Part shown: piece after piece, positions 1 through 11,249 of the stretch
Layout of the letters: each line of letters opens with the position of its first letter
Position numbering within the stretch: the first letter of the stretch is position 1
DNA from: Triticum aestivum
Taxonomy: Eukaryota; Streptophyta; Magnoliopsida; Poales; Poaceae
Assembly (NCBI RefSeq): GCF_018294505.1
Contig: NC_057795.1
Coordinates: forward strand, 233,551,035-233,615,034
DNA: 64,000 nucleotides
Direction: 5' to 3'
Position numbers and translations under genes: made by a program
Notes under the pieces: model-generated
What the model was told of the DNA's origin: nothing
Databases searched by the model: none
Seen by the model: the letters and a program-made list of their open reading frames with translations, nothing else

Positions 1-889
1 TGACCTGCCTCCTGAGGAGAGGGACAAGAAAGGGATTACGGGCATGTTATCTCTTTTTAGTGTGTAAGCCTTCGGGCCTTCGTTAAATTTAGGACTTGTA
101 ATCCCCTTGCTCATGTTTTTCACTCCGTATGAACTATACATGTAAGGGATGTTTTTAATGAAAAAGGGATGTTTGCCAGGTTTTTCGTTCGTGGGTGAAA
201 CCCGCGACAAGGAGCGAATCCTCGTTATTATTTAAGATAAACGTTTTTCTCCCGGCAACATGCCTTGCCGTCCCTCCATTTTGCTCGACCTTTCTCGCAC
301 CCTTGGCGGAGGCAGGGATGAGGTGGGCTTAGGATCCTAGTTCCATTTCCCTGCTGCCGCGACTACAACCAAATCCGGACCCAGGAGATAATCCTTGGGT
401 ACAGAAAAAGGGGAGCGCGGTAGCCTAGAAATAAAATGAGGTTTCACATATCCTAGTTCCATATCGAAATGCATGATAGAGGATAAAAGACTTATCTGCA
501 TCTGCAGCCCCTGGCAAACTTGGCTTGCCGCGGTTGGATCCTTGTACTTGCAGCCCCCGACAACTTTCGTTTGCTAGGGTTGGGACACTGGTCCATTCCT
601 TTTCTTCCAAATAGCTCGGCAGAAGTTCTCATGTGCCCTATGAACCAAAGAGGACAGAAAAGAACAGAGAGACGCGCACTCAACCTCTAAGCTAGGGGTT
701 AGCCGCCGCTAAGAACTATCAACCCTATCCGAGGAAGAGACTCTACCTAGCATGCATGCTATAACTTAGGGTGCCAGCGCTTTGTTTATTTATGCTTAGG
801 GTCTGCGCCTGGCTTTGTACAAAGGGTTACATGCTTGCCGGCAAGGCTTGTACAAAAGGTGGCTTGCCGGGTGGCCCAGTAGCCGCGCC
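1..889. other. Element A region downstream of integrase
   Basis: This stretch lies past the end of A's integrase frame (stop at 890) and corresponds to 6955-7694 of element B. No long reading frame is convincing. Positions 2-66 on the plus strand read as a short open frame ending in TAA, which could be the tail of A's own antisense gene, by position analogous to the one complete in B. The segment 790-870 resembles B at 7670-7730, including a shared GGCTTTGTACAAAGG. The rest is noncoding element sequence with scattered CTTGCCG motifs. Confidence 0.45.
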
Positions 890-1929
890 TTATGGGTAAA
901 ACTTGCGAATATGCTCTTTGTTCCAGGAGTTGCTCATTGGAATGGCATCCTCGGTCTCCAGGCGGACTGCGCCGGGCCTGGTGACTCGTGTTACCCGATA
1001 AAGGCCTTCCCACTTTCGTGTCAACTTGTTGGAATTCTTGGCCGACTGAATGTGCCGAAGAACAAGGTCGCCTTCCTCAAAGCTCCGGGTATGAACCTTG
1101 CAGCTATGGTAGCGGCGCAAGGCTTGCTGGTAGCGTGCTTCTCTCACAGCCGCCCGGAGATGATCTTCCTCAAGGAGCGTTGCGTCATCTTGCCGCAATC
1201 GCTCTTGCTCAAACTCATCATAAGCGAGCACTCGAGGTGACCCGTATTTAAGTTTCGTGGGGAGAACTGCTTCTGCCCCGTAGACCAGGGCAAAGGGTGT
1301 CTGGCCGGTAGCTCGATTTGGCGTCGTTCTGATCGACCAAAGAACAGCCGGCAACTCGTCAATCCAGCGCCTTCCACTCTTGCGTAGCCTGTCAAAAGAC
1401 TTCGTTCTTAAGCCTCGCAGGACTTCAACGTTTGCTCTCTCTGCTTGGCCGTTGCTTCGTGGGTGTGCCACGGAAGCAAAATAGGCCTTGCTGCCGAGAT
1501 CCTCAATGTACTGCATGAAGGCGTGGCTTGTGAGCTGTGTGTCGTTGTCGGTGATGATCCTGTTGGGTACCCCAAAACGGCAAACTAGCCCCTTGAAGGA
1601 CTTAATGGCTGACTGCGCTGTCACCTTCCTCACCGGTTCCACCTCTGGCCACTTTGTGAACTTGTCGATTGCAATGTACAAGTACTCAAAGCCCCCGACG
1701 GCACGAGGGAAAGGGCCCAATATGTCGAGCCCCCAGACCGAGAAGGGCCAGGAGAGAGGGATGGTTTGAATGGCTTGAGCTGGTTGATGAAGCTTCTTTG
1801 AATGGAACTAGCACGCTTCACACTTGGTTACTAGTGCCATCGCATCCTGGAGGGTAGTGGGCCAGAAGAAACCTTGCCAGAAAGCCTTGCCAGCAAGGGC
1901 CCTCGACCCAATGTGGGAGCCACATATGC
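890..1929 (-). pseudogene. pol: Element A integrase fragment (C-terminal part of pol)
   Basis: The minus-strand frame from about 1720 to 890 encodes a retroviral-type integrase core. WGLDILGP supplies the first catalytic Asp just upstream of 1720, IITDND the second, and NGQAERAN the Glu, with DD35E-like spacing. It is followed by the LPAVLWSIRTTPNRATG and TPFALVYG segments typical of gypsy integrases. In B the second-Asp motif is TDNGTQF; here it reads TDNDTQL, a change next to the active site. The zinc-binding CEAC motif is followed by an in-frame TAG at 1808-1810. Upstream the gene is cut by element B and resumes at 15086. Confidence 0.88.
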
Positions 1930-1934
1930 CTCCA
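1930..1934. repeat. Target-site duplication (left) of element B
   Basis: CTCCA directly precedes the TGTCGG start of B's left LTR and is repeated at 15086-15090 directly after the right LTR. A 5-bp duplication is normal for gypsy integration. Removing B joins A's integrase sequence across this site, matching the uninterrupted copy in B around 8735-8770. Confidence 0.95.
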
Positions 1935-2920
1935 TGTCGGGGAAACTGATCCTCGAACACCTATGGGGCCGGCTGATCGGGCCCCTTTCGGTTCGGAGGG
2001 GGGCAGAGATCGCACGAAGAGCAGATCAAGGCGAGGCACACGAGCAGTTTACCCAGCTTCGGAGCTCTCCGGAGAGATAATACTCCTACTGCTGCTTGTC
2101 TGGTTGTATTATCTGGTGTTCTTGCTCTCCAAAGCGAGAGTGTGATGTTCTCTGGGCTACGGATGGATCGAAGCAAACTATCTGAGGCTTCGAACCTATG
2201 AGCCGAACCCCCTCTACGTTGCGCATGGGCCTCCTTTTATACGCTAAAGGGGTCACCGACAGGTGGCAACGCAGAGGAGGGTAAAAACGTAAAAAGCGAG
2301 GTAGTTGATACAGTTGCTTGTACAGTGCATCCTACCTAACCCTGACGGCAGGGGACAAGGGCATTAAATGCCCGTTTGAGTCGCCCGAACAGTGCAGAAA
2401 AGGACCGTTAGGGGCGCCACCGTTCGCCACGATGGCGATCTTGTTAGCTTCGCATGCCACTGCGCACCACTGGCTGCACAGCCTCCCGCCACGCACGTCC
2501 GGAGAGGCCCCCGGAGCGACACGTTGGTGGATGCGCTGGAGCGTGGACGCAGAGTGGCCGCCTGCCGCGACAAGCGCCTTGCCGCTATTGTTATCTTGTC
2601 GGGTCCGGAAGCTTGTCGCTCACCGGGCTTCGAGGTACCTTGGTTTGTTTTCCCGGCAAGCTCCTCTTGCCGGGGCCTTGTTACCTTGCCGGAGCGCGTG
2701 GCGCATCGCGGCAAGTTCATTGGAGCGTCTTGGTCGACCTTCCCGGCAAGCTCCTCTTGCCGGGGTCTTGTCTCCCTAGCTTAAATACTTTGTTCTTGGA
2801 TGGCTCCAAGGGAACCTTGGAGGGTCTTGGCGTTCGCCCGGCAAGCCTTGCCGCGGGGTGCTGCAACTGCCCGTGCACAAGTTCGGGGTACTAGGGTACC
2901 CTTATTCTAGTACACCGACA
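1935..2920 (-). repeat. Element B 3' LTR
   Basis: This 986-bp LTR has TG and CA ends and is the same length as its partner at 14100-15085. The minus strand has a clear TATAAAAGG box at 2233-2241. The span 2570-2860 holds several hairpins built from CGGCAAG and CTTGCCG, for example CGGCAAGCTCCTCTTGCCGG, which occurs twice. Confidence 0.95.
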
Positions 2921-2935
2921 GGAGCCCCCGCGCCT
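2921..2935 (-). other. Element B polypurine tract
   Basis: Read on the minus strand, AGGCGCGGGGGCTCC directly precedes the 3' LTR. The position is that expected for the plus-strand primer of reverse transcription. It is G-rich but not purely purine, so the assignment rests mainly on position. Confidence 0.6.
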
Positions 2936-3129
2936 GGGCCAGACACGATGCCGAGCGCTGTTGGGCCAGGCCCAAGACAGGGCACGGGCACACGCGGGCT
3001 GGGCCACGCTAAATCTTGTTCCGTATCCACCGCACTCTCCCATAACGGCACGCGTTGATTGCGGCATCGTGGGAGAGATCGTGGGTGGTTGTTTAAGCGG
3101 AAGGCCAAAACGTCCGCCCCGTCCCTCTT

Positions 3130-3135
3130 TATAAG
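3130..3135 (+). promoter_or_regulatory. Putative TATA box of element B antisense gene
   Basis: TATAAG within CTCTTTATAAGCAGAGG lies about 165 bp before the ATG at 3297, in the short interval between B's 3' LTR and the antisense frame. Spacing and context suit a plant core promoter. There is no expression evidence in the sequence itself. Confidence 0.5.
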
Positions 3136-3296
3136 CAGAGGAAACAGGGGAAGTTCGTTCCCCCTTGCTGCTTGCTGCTACTCCTTCTTCACAAACTCCG
3201 CCGCTCCCCTCTTCTTCTCGAAGCCGAGAGAGCAGCGCTCCCCCCCCCATTGCCACCAGCATCACCACGCCGTCGACCTTCTCCACCACCTCCGAC

Positions 3297-6200
3297 ATGG
3301 CCCTGGAAGGCGACAAGGGAAAGGGCGTGAAGTCGGCCGAGGCGCAGTGGCTTGCGGCGCTGTGGAAGGAGCGGGCGATCTTCACTCCCCAGCTCGGAGT
3401 GCAGGAGCTGAGGGAGTACTTCTACCTCTTTTGGGCGACGGAGACGCGTGCGCATCCGCGCACGAGGGTACTCCCGGCTACTGCCTCGGAGTCGGCTCCA
3501 AATGGGTACCCGTTCTTCCCGCTATTCTTCTACTATGGGCTCTGCCCGCCCTTCTCGGAGTTCTTTTGTGACATTATGAATACGTATGGCTTCCGCCTCC
3601 TTGACTTCACCCCCAATGCTGTCTTGACCATGGCAGTTTTCGCACACTTGTCCGAAAACTTTGTCGGAGTCCACCCTAGTGTAGCCCTTTTCCGCCACTT
3701 CTTCATACCTCGGGTAGAGAGAGGAGAGCTGCTTGCCGGAGGGATTGCCTGGGTCTTGAGAGTCGGCAAGAAAGAGGCGTACTTGGAGGGTGAGCTTCGC
3801 AGCAAGTGGGAGGAGTGGAGAGCGGAGTGGTGTTGGATCGTCGAGGAAGATCCGCAGCCCTTCACCGCCGTGCGCCAAACTCCAATAGTGCGCAGCAATG
3901 ACTGGAGCAACATGGCCCCGGAAGACGAGAGGCTGAAGATCGCCATCACTATAATTCTTCGCCTCAGGCTTGCCGGGCTCACCGTAGGTGTTGTCGGGCA
4001 GATTTCCTTCGCCGCCGCATTGCCCCCCTGCAGGAGAGGAGGAGGCCCACCTGGGAATTCAAGAATTCGCGGACATCATGAGGCTGCGGCCGGGCCTGAA
4101 CTACAACTTCACTGTCTTGGAGTTGGATGCAATGCTCTTGGAGTTATTCAAACGCGACCCCCAGCACCCATTCACACTGCCGAGGGGCGTAGTTCCTTTG
4201 TGCAATAACTCTTCACTTGACCGGATCCGCGCCATGATGCCGTTGTGCGATTCACACGGCATCGTCCTGACTTGGCAAGAGCCTGCGGACGATGTTGTGC
4301 GAGTGTTCTTCGACACCTTGGAGGAGTTGCCGGTCCGCGGTGACGAGCAGAAGAGCCTCACTCGCGACACCACCGACAAGGAGCTGCAGCTTATTGCTAC
4401 CAGGGCGGAAGAGGCTGCGGCCGCAGCTGCTGCGGGTGTGTTTGGGTTTACCATGGAGGAGGCAGAGGCCGCAGAGGCGGCAAACCTTGCCAAACGTGCG
4501 GAGTTCATGGGCGAGGAGGAGCCTGCTGGTTCCGAAGCCGAGTCGAGCGAGGCCGGCGAGGAGGAGGCTGAGCCTTCAGAGAGCTTGCTGCAGGCAGAGC
4601 CCCGGCCCCGCCAAGGAGGCGCCTTCACAGGGCCGGGGACGCAGCAGGGCGGCAGCCGGCTCCACAGCCACCGAGCCGCGCGACGCGCTCTACCGCGGCA
4701 AGTAATGTTGCGCGGGAGCGCCTCACGCAACAGCGGCAACTGGAGCGGGATCTTCCCGGGCCACCGCCGCCGCCCCTGCCAAGCGGGCAAGGGATCCTAC
4801 TCCTCCACCTCGCCGCACCGGAGGAGGGCCGGACTTCGATCTTTCCGCGCTCAGCTCCGATGAGGAGGAAGATGAGTGAGTTTCCTTGGTGCCCTTATAA
4901 TCCTTCAAGCTTGTTGTTTATATCTTGTATCTGACTTGCTCCAATCTGGACTCTTTTCTTTTCAGAACACTGGCCCAGAGAGCGGCGAAGAGGGCCAAGG
5001 CCGCAGTGATCGTCATCGAGGATGACCCCATCGCGTCAGCAGGAGGTGGGTCAGAGACCACCTTGACGGACCCGGCAATCACTCCTCGTAGCAGCCCCCA
5101 GCGCAGCCCCCAGCGTAAGTTCATAGTTTAGCCTTCTGCTGTCGGGCGCGCTTGAGTGCTTTTTCCTTTATTGATATCTTGCTTATTGACTTGTGCAGGA
5201 GCAGAGCAGCCTCATCAGGAGCGCCCGGAGGCCGGTCCCGAAGTGCCACCTGCTTCGACTGCACTGCCAAGGGAGGAGTCCCCGGCAAGGGAGCGCTCTC
5301 CGGCAAGGGGGGACTCTCCGGCAAGGGACGGCACTGCTGATCCTGCGGCGGCCGAGGCCGCTACTGAAGATCTTGGCGCAGGTAATCCACTTGCGCAAAA
5401 ACTTTCCCTTGGGTTCTGCTTCTTTTGTTTTTCCTTTCTTGGATTTTTTGATTGATTTCCCTCCCTTCTTCGTTCTTCAGACCCATCTTCGGCTGAGCCA
5501 ATGGAGACAGAGGGCGCCGGCAAGGAAGGTGCCGGTGCTGATGTGACCGCCGGCGAGGAGGCCGCTAGGGCGGTTGCTACGGAAGACGGCGAGGGGTCGG
5601 GCGATCGCACTGACGACCCTGAGGCCGCAGGAGCGCCGGGCACTGCACCGACCGCCGAACCCTCGGCCGCTTCTGCGGAGCCGGGCTCCGAGGAGCCCCA
5701 GCCCGGCGCCTATTTGCAGGCCGGTGACAACATCTTCATCAAGCTACCCTGGGCGTCGAGCTCCAGGGCGCCAGTCGATGGGGAGACTTTTGACGGGGAG
5801 GTGCTCGCCTCTGCTAGGCTGTCATTGGTTGACGCGCCCGGCAGCAGCAGCGGCGAGCCTGAGGAGGAGCAGCTGCTGCGGAAGCTGTTGTCACTCTACC
5901 GCACCCGGCAAGCCAAGCTGGCTTCCTAGGAAGCGCTTGTCGCGAAGGCGGGAGTTGACATGGAGAAGCGCGCGGAGGAGCTCCGGGGACAAAATCAAGA
6001 AGCTCTCCGGTCCCTGGCGCAGGAGCGGGAGCGAGTAGACGAGGAGCGCACGGCCTTTCTTCTCGAGAAGGCCGAGGCTGAGGAAGAACAAAGGCTTGCT
6101 GCCGAGAAGTAGTCCGCGCGGGAAGGCGAGCTAGTGCAGCGGAAGGCCCACCTCGACAGCTACGAGGAAGAGCTCGCCGAGCGTGACCGAGCACTTGGCG

Positions 6201-6954
6201 GGGCGCTCAAGGAGGCAAAGGATGCCGCGGCAACTGCAGAGGCCGCCAATAAGGAGCTAGAGGAGAAGGTGGCGTGGCTGGAGGCCGATATTGGGAAGAC
6301 CGGCAAGGAGATTGCCGCTCTCAAGCGCGAGTGCGAGAAGGATGCTGCCGCCCATGGTGAGCTGCAAGGCTTTCTCGCTGAGAGGGGCAAGGAGCTCAGC
6401 GCCGCCAGGGATTCCAAGGCAGACTTGGAGCTGAAGCTGGCCACGCTGATGCAGACGCTGGAGGCCGCCAATGACCGGGAGAAGACCTTGGCGGAGAAGG
6501 TCAAGGCTGATGCGGCGCTGCTGGAGAGCATTGCAGTCACCCAGAACTCCTTCAGAGACACAGTGGAGCACTGGACCGAGGGTCTGGTGAACACCGCCGC
6601 CGTCATCAACGAGGAGCTGGCGCAGCTGGGGATGGAGGACTTTGGGTATCCTTCCGACGAGAGCCTTCAACCCAGCGCCAAGCTCAGTCTATTCTTCAAG
6701 GGCATGGCGACGGCACTCCAGCGGCTCCGAGAGAGGATCCCGAAGCAGCTGGCCGACGAGTCGCGCAAAATCTGCGCTGGGGTGCTCCAGAAGGTGCTAA
6801 TGAAGGTGGCCTTCCGCACCCAGACCTCAGCTTCACCAACGTCCTCCGATCCTTGCCGCCCGACGCCGATCTGGACGCACTCAAGGCCCTTGTCGCACCC
6901 ATTGTGGACAAGGTGAGCGAGATCAAGCGAGTCGAGGGCGGGCGCGTAGATTAG
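3297..6954 (+). pseudogene. Spliced antisense gene of element B (PF04195-like 'putative gypsy type transposon' protein), degenerate
   Basis: It runs opposite and convergent to pol. Exon 1 (3297-4875) starts MALEGDKGKG and contains a region like the plant family named putative gypsy type transposon (FFYYGLCPPFSEFF, FRLLDFTPNAVLTM). It ends in an acidic stretch (SSDEEEDE). Three GT-AG introns keep the frame exactly: 4876-4965 (GTGAGT), 5115-5198 (GTAAGT) and 5382-5480. Exon 2 has a basic patch (RAAKRAKAA), exon 3 has repeats of SPARE/SPARD type, and exon 4 (5481-6954) encodes a long coiled coil. Damage: frameshifts near 4000, 4060, 4600-4650 and 6815, TAA at 4703-4705, and TAG at 5927-5929 and 6110-6112. 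Tat-lineage elements such as maize Grande are known to carry an extra, often antisense, ORF here. Its function is unknown. Confidence 0.85.
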
Positions 6955-7694
6955 GCCGCCCATTTCTTCTTTTCCCTTGTCGCTGCTAATCATGTTATGA
7001 AAACAGTCTGTTAGAGCTGCGACAAGTTATCTTTGTAATATAACTTTATTTCTGTTATCAATTGCAATGTTATTTCCTCTACTAGATTCCTTCCTTTGTA
7101 TGTTTTCACCCTACGCTTTTAGGGAACTTGTCGGCGCAGGCGCCCGAGCCGCGAGCGCTGAGTGCGGAACTTCAGCAGCCTGCTGGCGGCGGCGCTTCCG
7201 ACAAGAAGCCTTGTCGCGACTAGATGCAGCACACTTAAGCTATTGAGCGGACTCGAAACAAAGTAAGGGCGCAACTAGCCACGAGTTGGTTCCTCCGCGC
7301 ACAGGTTTTCCATACAAAGCAGGGTCGTTCGAGGAAGATAACTCAAAAATTTAAAAAGAGATTGCTCAAACTTTGGCAACTTAGCTTTTCTGTCATTTGC
7401 TTCCCGGTAAGGCAAGTCTTTGCTTGAACGACGCTTGGTCCATACCACAATCTTCTCCTTCCCCCCGGCAAACTTGTGTGCGAGGGAACCTTCTTTTCCT
7501 TTAAAAGAAAAAGAAAGAAGAGAAAATACTAATATGCAGCACTTCGACTCGTTACTTCTTACCGGATGTAAGTGCTGCACAAAGTGTTAGATAATCACAT
7601 GCAAGAAAGAAACTAACGCATGAAATGGACAAGCTGTGCGGAGCACATGGGTTTTACTTATGCACGGGATTTGCGCCTGGCTTTGTACAAAGGA
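6955..7694. other. Convergent noncoding region of element B
   Basis: The antisense gene ends at 6954 and pol ends at 7695 on the other strand, so this 740-bp interval is the tail-to-tail region where both transcripts must terminate. It is A/T-rich around 7010-7110. I see no convincing reading frame. Confidence 0.6.
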
Positions 7695-10600
7695 TTACAT
7701 GCAACAGCGGCAAGACTTGTACAAAAACTTACGAAGATGTTCTATGTTCCAGGAGCTGCTCACTGGAATGCCATCTTCGGTCTCAAGGCGGACCGCGCCA
7801 GGCCTTGTGACTTGTCTCACCCGATAAGGGCCTTCCCACTTCAGCGTCAACTTGTTGGAATTCTTGGCGGACTGAACGCGCCGAAGAACAAGGTCGCCTT
7901 CCTCGAAGCTTCTGGCTTTAACTTTGCGGCTATGATAGCGGCGCAAAGCTTGCTGGTATCGAGCAGCTCGTACAGCAGCCTGAAGACGATCTTCCTCAAG
8001 GAGCAGCGCGTCGTCTTGCCGCAGCTGTTCTTGCTCAAGCTCATCATAAGCGAGCACTCGAGGTGATCCATATACGAGTTCCGTGGGGAGAACTGCCTCT
8101 GCTCCATAGACTAGAGCGAAAGGTGTCTGGCCAGTGGCTCGATTTGGCGTCATTCTGATCGACCAAAGAACCACCGGCAATTCCTCGATCCAGTTCCTTC
8201 CGCACCTGTGCAGCCTGTCGAAAGTTCTGGTCTTGAGCCCGCACAGCACTTCAGCATTTGCCCTCTCTGCTTGACCGTTGCTTCTCGGATGAGCAACAGA
8301 AGCGAAGCAGACCTTGGCGCCAAGGTCTTGGACGTACTGCACGAAGGTGCGGCTCGTGAATTGCGTGCCGTTGTCGGTGATGATCGTGTTAGGGATCCCG
8401 AAACGGCAAACAATTGACCTGAAGAACTTGACTGCTGACTGTGCTGTCACCTTCCTCACTGGCTGCACTTTCGGCCACTTTGTGAACTTGTCGATTGCGA
8501 CGTACAAGTACTCAAAGCCCCCGACAGCTCGGTCGAAGGGGCCGAGGATATCGAGCCCCCAGACCGAAAATGGCCAGGATAAAGGGATCGTCTGGAGAGC
8601 TTGAGCTGGCTGGTGTATCTGTTTGGAGTGGAACTGGCACGCTTCACACTTCGTTACTTGTGCAGTTGCATCCTGGAGGGCTGTTGGCCAAAAGAAACCT
8701 TGCCGGAACACTTTGCCGGCAAGTGCTCTTGCGCCAATGTGGTTACCACATATGCCTCCATGTATCTCTGCCAACAGCTCTTGTCCGTCTTCCCGGCGAA
8801 TACACTTCAATTTCACGCTGTTGAGTCTTCTTCTGTACAGTATGCTATCGACAAACTGGTGCATACTTGACTGCCGGGCTACTCTTTCCGCTTCTTCTTG
8901 CTCTTCGGGAAGTTCTCCTGTCTGAAGGAAACAGACAATCTGCTGTGCCCATGCTGGAGCCTGTGGCTCGACAACAAGGACTAAAGGCACATCTGCTGCT
9001 GTGGGAACATCTGCCTCTACGGCAAGGACTTGCGGCGCTGCTGGAGCTTGATGTTCCCCGGCAAGCTTGCCGGAGCAAAACTTGTCGGGAGCGTTTGCTT
9101 CAACGGAACAAACCATAAGGCTTGCCAGAGCAGACTGCCCCTCAGCATCTATGGTGTTGATCTTGGGGACTTTCTTGGCGGCGGCTTCGGGGAGCTCTGC
9201 CAGAAAGTAGTCACCAGAAACCAACTTCCTCTTTTTGCTTTGTCCAGTTGATGTTGTTACGGATGGTTGAGTCAACTTGAGCACAAAGATCCCTGGTTCC
9301 ACAGGTAACTTTAGTGCGGCGCACTTTGACAGTCCATCAGCAATATCATTCTGAGCTCTTGGGATATGCTCCATTTGTAGGCCGTCAAAGTGCTCCTCTA
9401 GCTTCCACACTTCATCGACATACGCTTCCATCAACGGACTCTGGTAGTTCTTGTTCACTTGTCGGATGACAAGATGTGAGTCACCCCTGACAATGAGCTT
9501 CTTGATCCCAAGGTCTGCTGCGATTCTGAGACCGGCAAGCAATCCTTCATACTCTGCAGTATTGTTGGTTGCTTGCTCCTTGTGAAAGTGCATCTGGACT
9601 ATGTACTTGAGGTGCTCTCCGGTGGGTGCGACAAGCAGCACACCTGCACCGGCGCCTTGCAGCGAGAAGGCTCCATCGAAGTACATCAGCCACTCTTTGC
9701 TTGCCTCTTTGACGGGGATGCTTGTTTCTGGAATTTCTTCATCTGGGGTTGGCGTCCACTCTGCTATGAACTCTGCCAATGCTCTGCTTTGGATAGTTGA
9801 GGTGCTCTCAAATTTGAGGCCAAAGCTTGACAGTTCCAGCGCCCACTCGACAATCCTGCATGTTACTTCTGGATTTTGCAGTATCCTCTTCAGCGGAAAG
9901 TGAGTGACGACTGTGATCTCATGTGCTTGGAAGTAATGGCGCAGCTTTCTCGAGGCCATGAGGAGGCCGAAAAGCAACTTCTGCACACCAGAGTACCTTG
10001 ATCTAGCTCCGTGCAGAAGAGAACTGACAAAGTAGACTGGGCGCCGCACCATTCTCCTTGGCATCTCATCTTGTTCCTGCGCAAACCCACGTTTGTCGGG
10101 ACCAGAGCTTGTCGGCGAAGCCCTTTGCTTGTCGCTGGATGGATCTGCCGTGGTTGCTGGCTCATCATCCGCCTCCCTCTCCGCCACTAACGCAGCACTA
10201 ACCACTTGATTGGTTGCCGCTATATACAGCAGCAACTTCTCTTGCGGCTTAGCTGCGACAAGCGTTGGAGTGGAGGACAGGTATCTCTTCAAGTCCTGCA
10301 GCGCAGCCTCCGCTTCCGGAGTCCATTTCATTGGACCTGCCTTTTTCAAAATTTTGAAAAATGGCAGGGCGCGCTCAGCAGATCTAGAGATAAACCTGCT
10401 GAGAGCAGCCACGCAGCCGGCAAGCCTTCGTACATCCTTGACGCGCTTTGGTGCTTCGATCTGCTCGATGGCTTTGATCTTGTCAGGATTGGCTTCAATT
10501 CCTTGCTGAGACACGAAGAACCCGAGAAGCTTGCCGGAAGGGACTCCAAACATGCACTTCTCGGGGTTAAGCTTGAGGTTGATCTTGCGCAGGTTTGCAA

Positions 10601-11210
10601 ATGTCTCATCTAAATCTTGAATCAAGGTCGCTTTGTCCTTGCTCTTGACCACTATGTCATCCATGTAAGCTTCTACATTTCTGTGTATTTGTGGCTCAAA
10701 AGCATGGTGAACTACCCTTGCAAATGTTGAACCAGCATTCTTCAAACAGAAAGGCATCCGTACGAAGCAGTACGTGCCACACGGGGTGATAAATGCGGTT
10801 TTTTCTTCATCTTCTTCTGCCATGAAGATCTGATGGTATCCTGAGTATGCATCAAGAAATGAAAGAAAATCACATCCGGCTGTGGAGTCAACAATCTGGT
10901 CAATACGCGGCAAGGGAAATGGGTCTTTGGGACAAGCTTTATTAACATCAGTGAAGTCAATACAAAGTCTCCATTTCCTGTTAGCCTTGCGCATAACAAC
11001 AGGATTGGCCAACCACGTGGGATGGAGTACTCCTCTGACAAGGCCTGCTGCTTCCAACTTCTTGATTTCTTCTGCGATAAATTCTTGGCGCTCTACTGCC
11101 TGCTTCCTGACTCTCTGCTTGACGGGCCGCGCATGAGGACAGACGACAAGGTGGTGCTCAATCACTTTCTTGGGAACACCGGGGATATCAGACGGTTGCC
11201 ATGCAAACAC
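7695..11210 (-). CDS. pol: Element B pol: reverse transcriptase, RNase H, second RNase H-like domain, integrase
   Basis: This is one open minus-strand frame of 1171 codons, measured from a GTG used only as the first listed codon; the frame continues upstream to a TAG at 11250-11252. RT: FLDAYSGYHQ near residues 118-127 and the catalytic YMDD at 182-185. A first RNase H follows at about 320-480. A second RNase H-like domain starts at FDGAF (about 511), with acidic residues near 512, 553, 577 and 622. Integrase: a zinc site made of His near 817 and 824 and CEAC near 855-858, then WGLDILGP (Asp 887), TDNG (Asp 946) and QAERAN (Glu 982), a DD35E arrangement. Two RNase H regions are characteristic of the Tat lineage. 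No key catalytic residue is visibly missing, so the enzyme part may still be functional although gag is broken. Confidence 0.95.
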   Translation of the reverse strand: MFAWQPSDIPGVPKKVIEHHLVVCPHARPVKQRVRKQAVERQEFIAEEIKKLEAAGLVRGVLHPTWLANPVVMRKANRKWRLCIDFTDVNKACPKDPFPLPRIDQIVDSTAGCDFLSFLDAYSGYHQIFMAEEDEEKTAFITPCGTYCFVRMPFCLKNAGSTFARVVHHAFEPQIHRNVEAYMDDIVVKSKDKATLIQDLDETFANLRKINLKLNPEKCMFGVPSGKLLGFFVSQQGIEANPDKIKAIEQIEAPKRVKDVRRLAGCVAALSRFISRSAERALPFFKILKKAGPMKWTPEAEAALQDLKRYLSSTPTLVAAKPQEKLLLYIAATNQVVSAALVAEREADDEPATTADPSSDKQRASPTSSGPDKRGFAQEQDEMPRRMVRRPVYFVSSLLHGARSRYSGVQKLLFGLLMASRKLRHYFQAHEITVVTHFPLKRILQNPEVTCRIVEWALELSSFGLKFESTSTIQSRALAEFIAEWTPTPDEEIPETSIPVKEASKEWLMYFDGAFSLQGAGAGVLLVAPTGEHLKYIVQMHFHKEQATNNTAEYEGLLAGLRIAADLGIKKLIVRGDSHLVIRQVNKNYQSPLMEAYVDEVWKLEEHFDGLQMEHIPRAQNDIADGLSKCAALKLPVEPGIFVLKLTQPSVTTSTGQSKKRKLVSGDYFLAELPEAAAKKVPKINTIDAEGQSALASLMVCSVEANAPDKFCSGKLAGEHQAPAAPQVLAVEADVPTAADVPLVLVVEPQAPAWAQQIVCFLQTGELPEEQEEAERVARQSSMHQFVDSILYRRRLNSVKLKCIRREDGQELLAEIHGGICGNHIGARALAGKVFRQGFFWPTALQDATAQVTKCEACQFHSKQIHQPAQALQTIPLSWPFSVWGLDILGPFDRAVGGFEYLYVAIDKFTKWPKVQPVRKVTAQSAVKFFRSIVCRFGIPNTIITDNGTQFTSRTFVQYVQDLGAKVCFASVAHPRSNGQAERANAEVLCGLKTRTFDRLHRCGRNWIEELPVVLWSIRMTPNRATGQTPFALVYGAEAVLPTELVYGSPRVLAYDELEQEQLRQDDALLLEEDRLQAAVRAARYQQALRRYHSRKVKARSFEEGDLVLRRVQSAKNSNKLTLKWEGPYRVRQVTRPGAVRLETEDGIPVSSSWNIEHLRKFLYKSCRCCM

Positions 11211-11249
11211 GTCGACATTTGCCTGCAGGAAAGCAACGAGCGCGCTTTC

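Noticed and set aside
815..1240. Plus-strand open frame of 141 codons over A's integrase, and the similar 7620-8066 frame over B's
   Set aside because: Both are antisense shadows of the integrase frame; their similarity follows from the shared minus-strand coding sequence.
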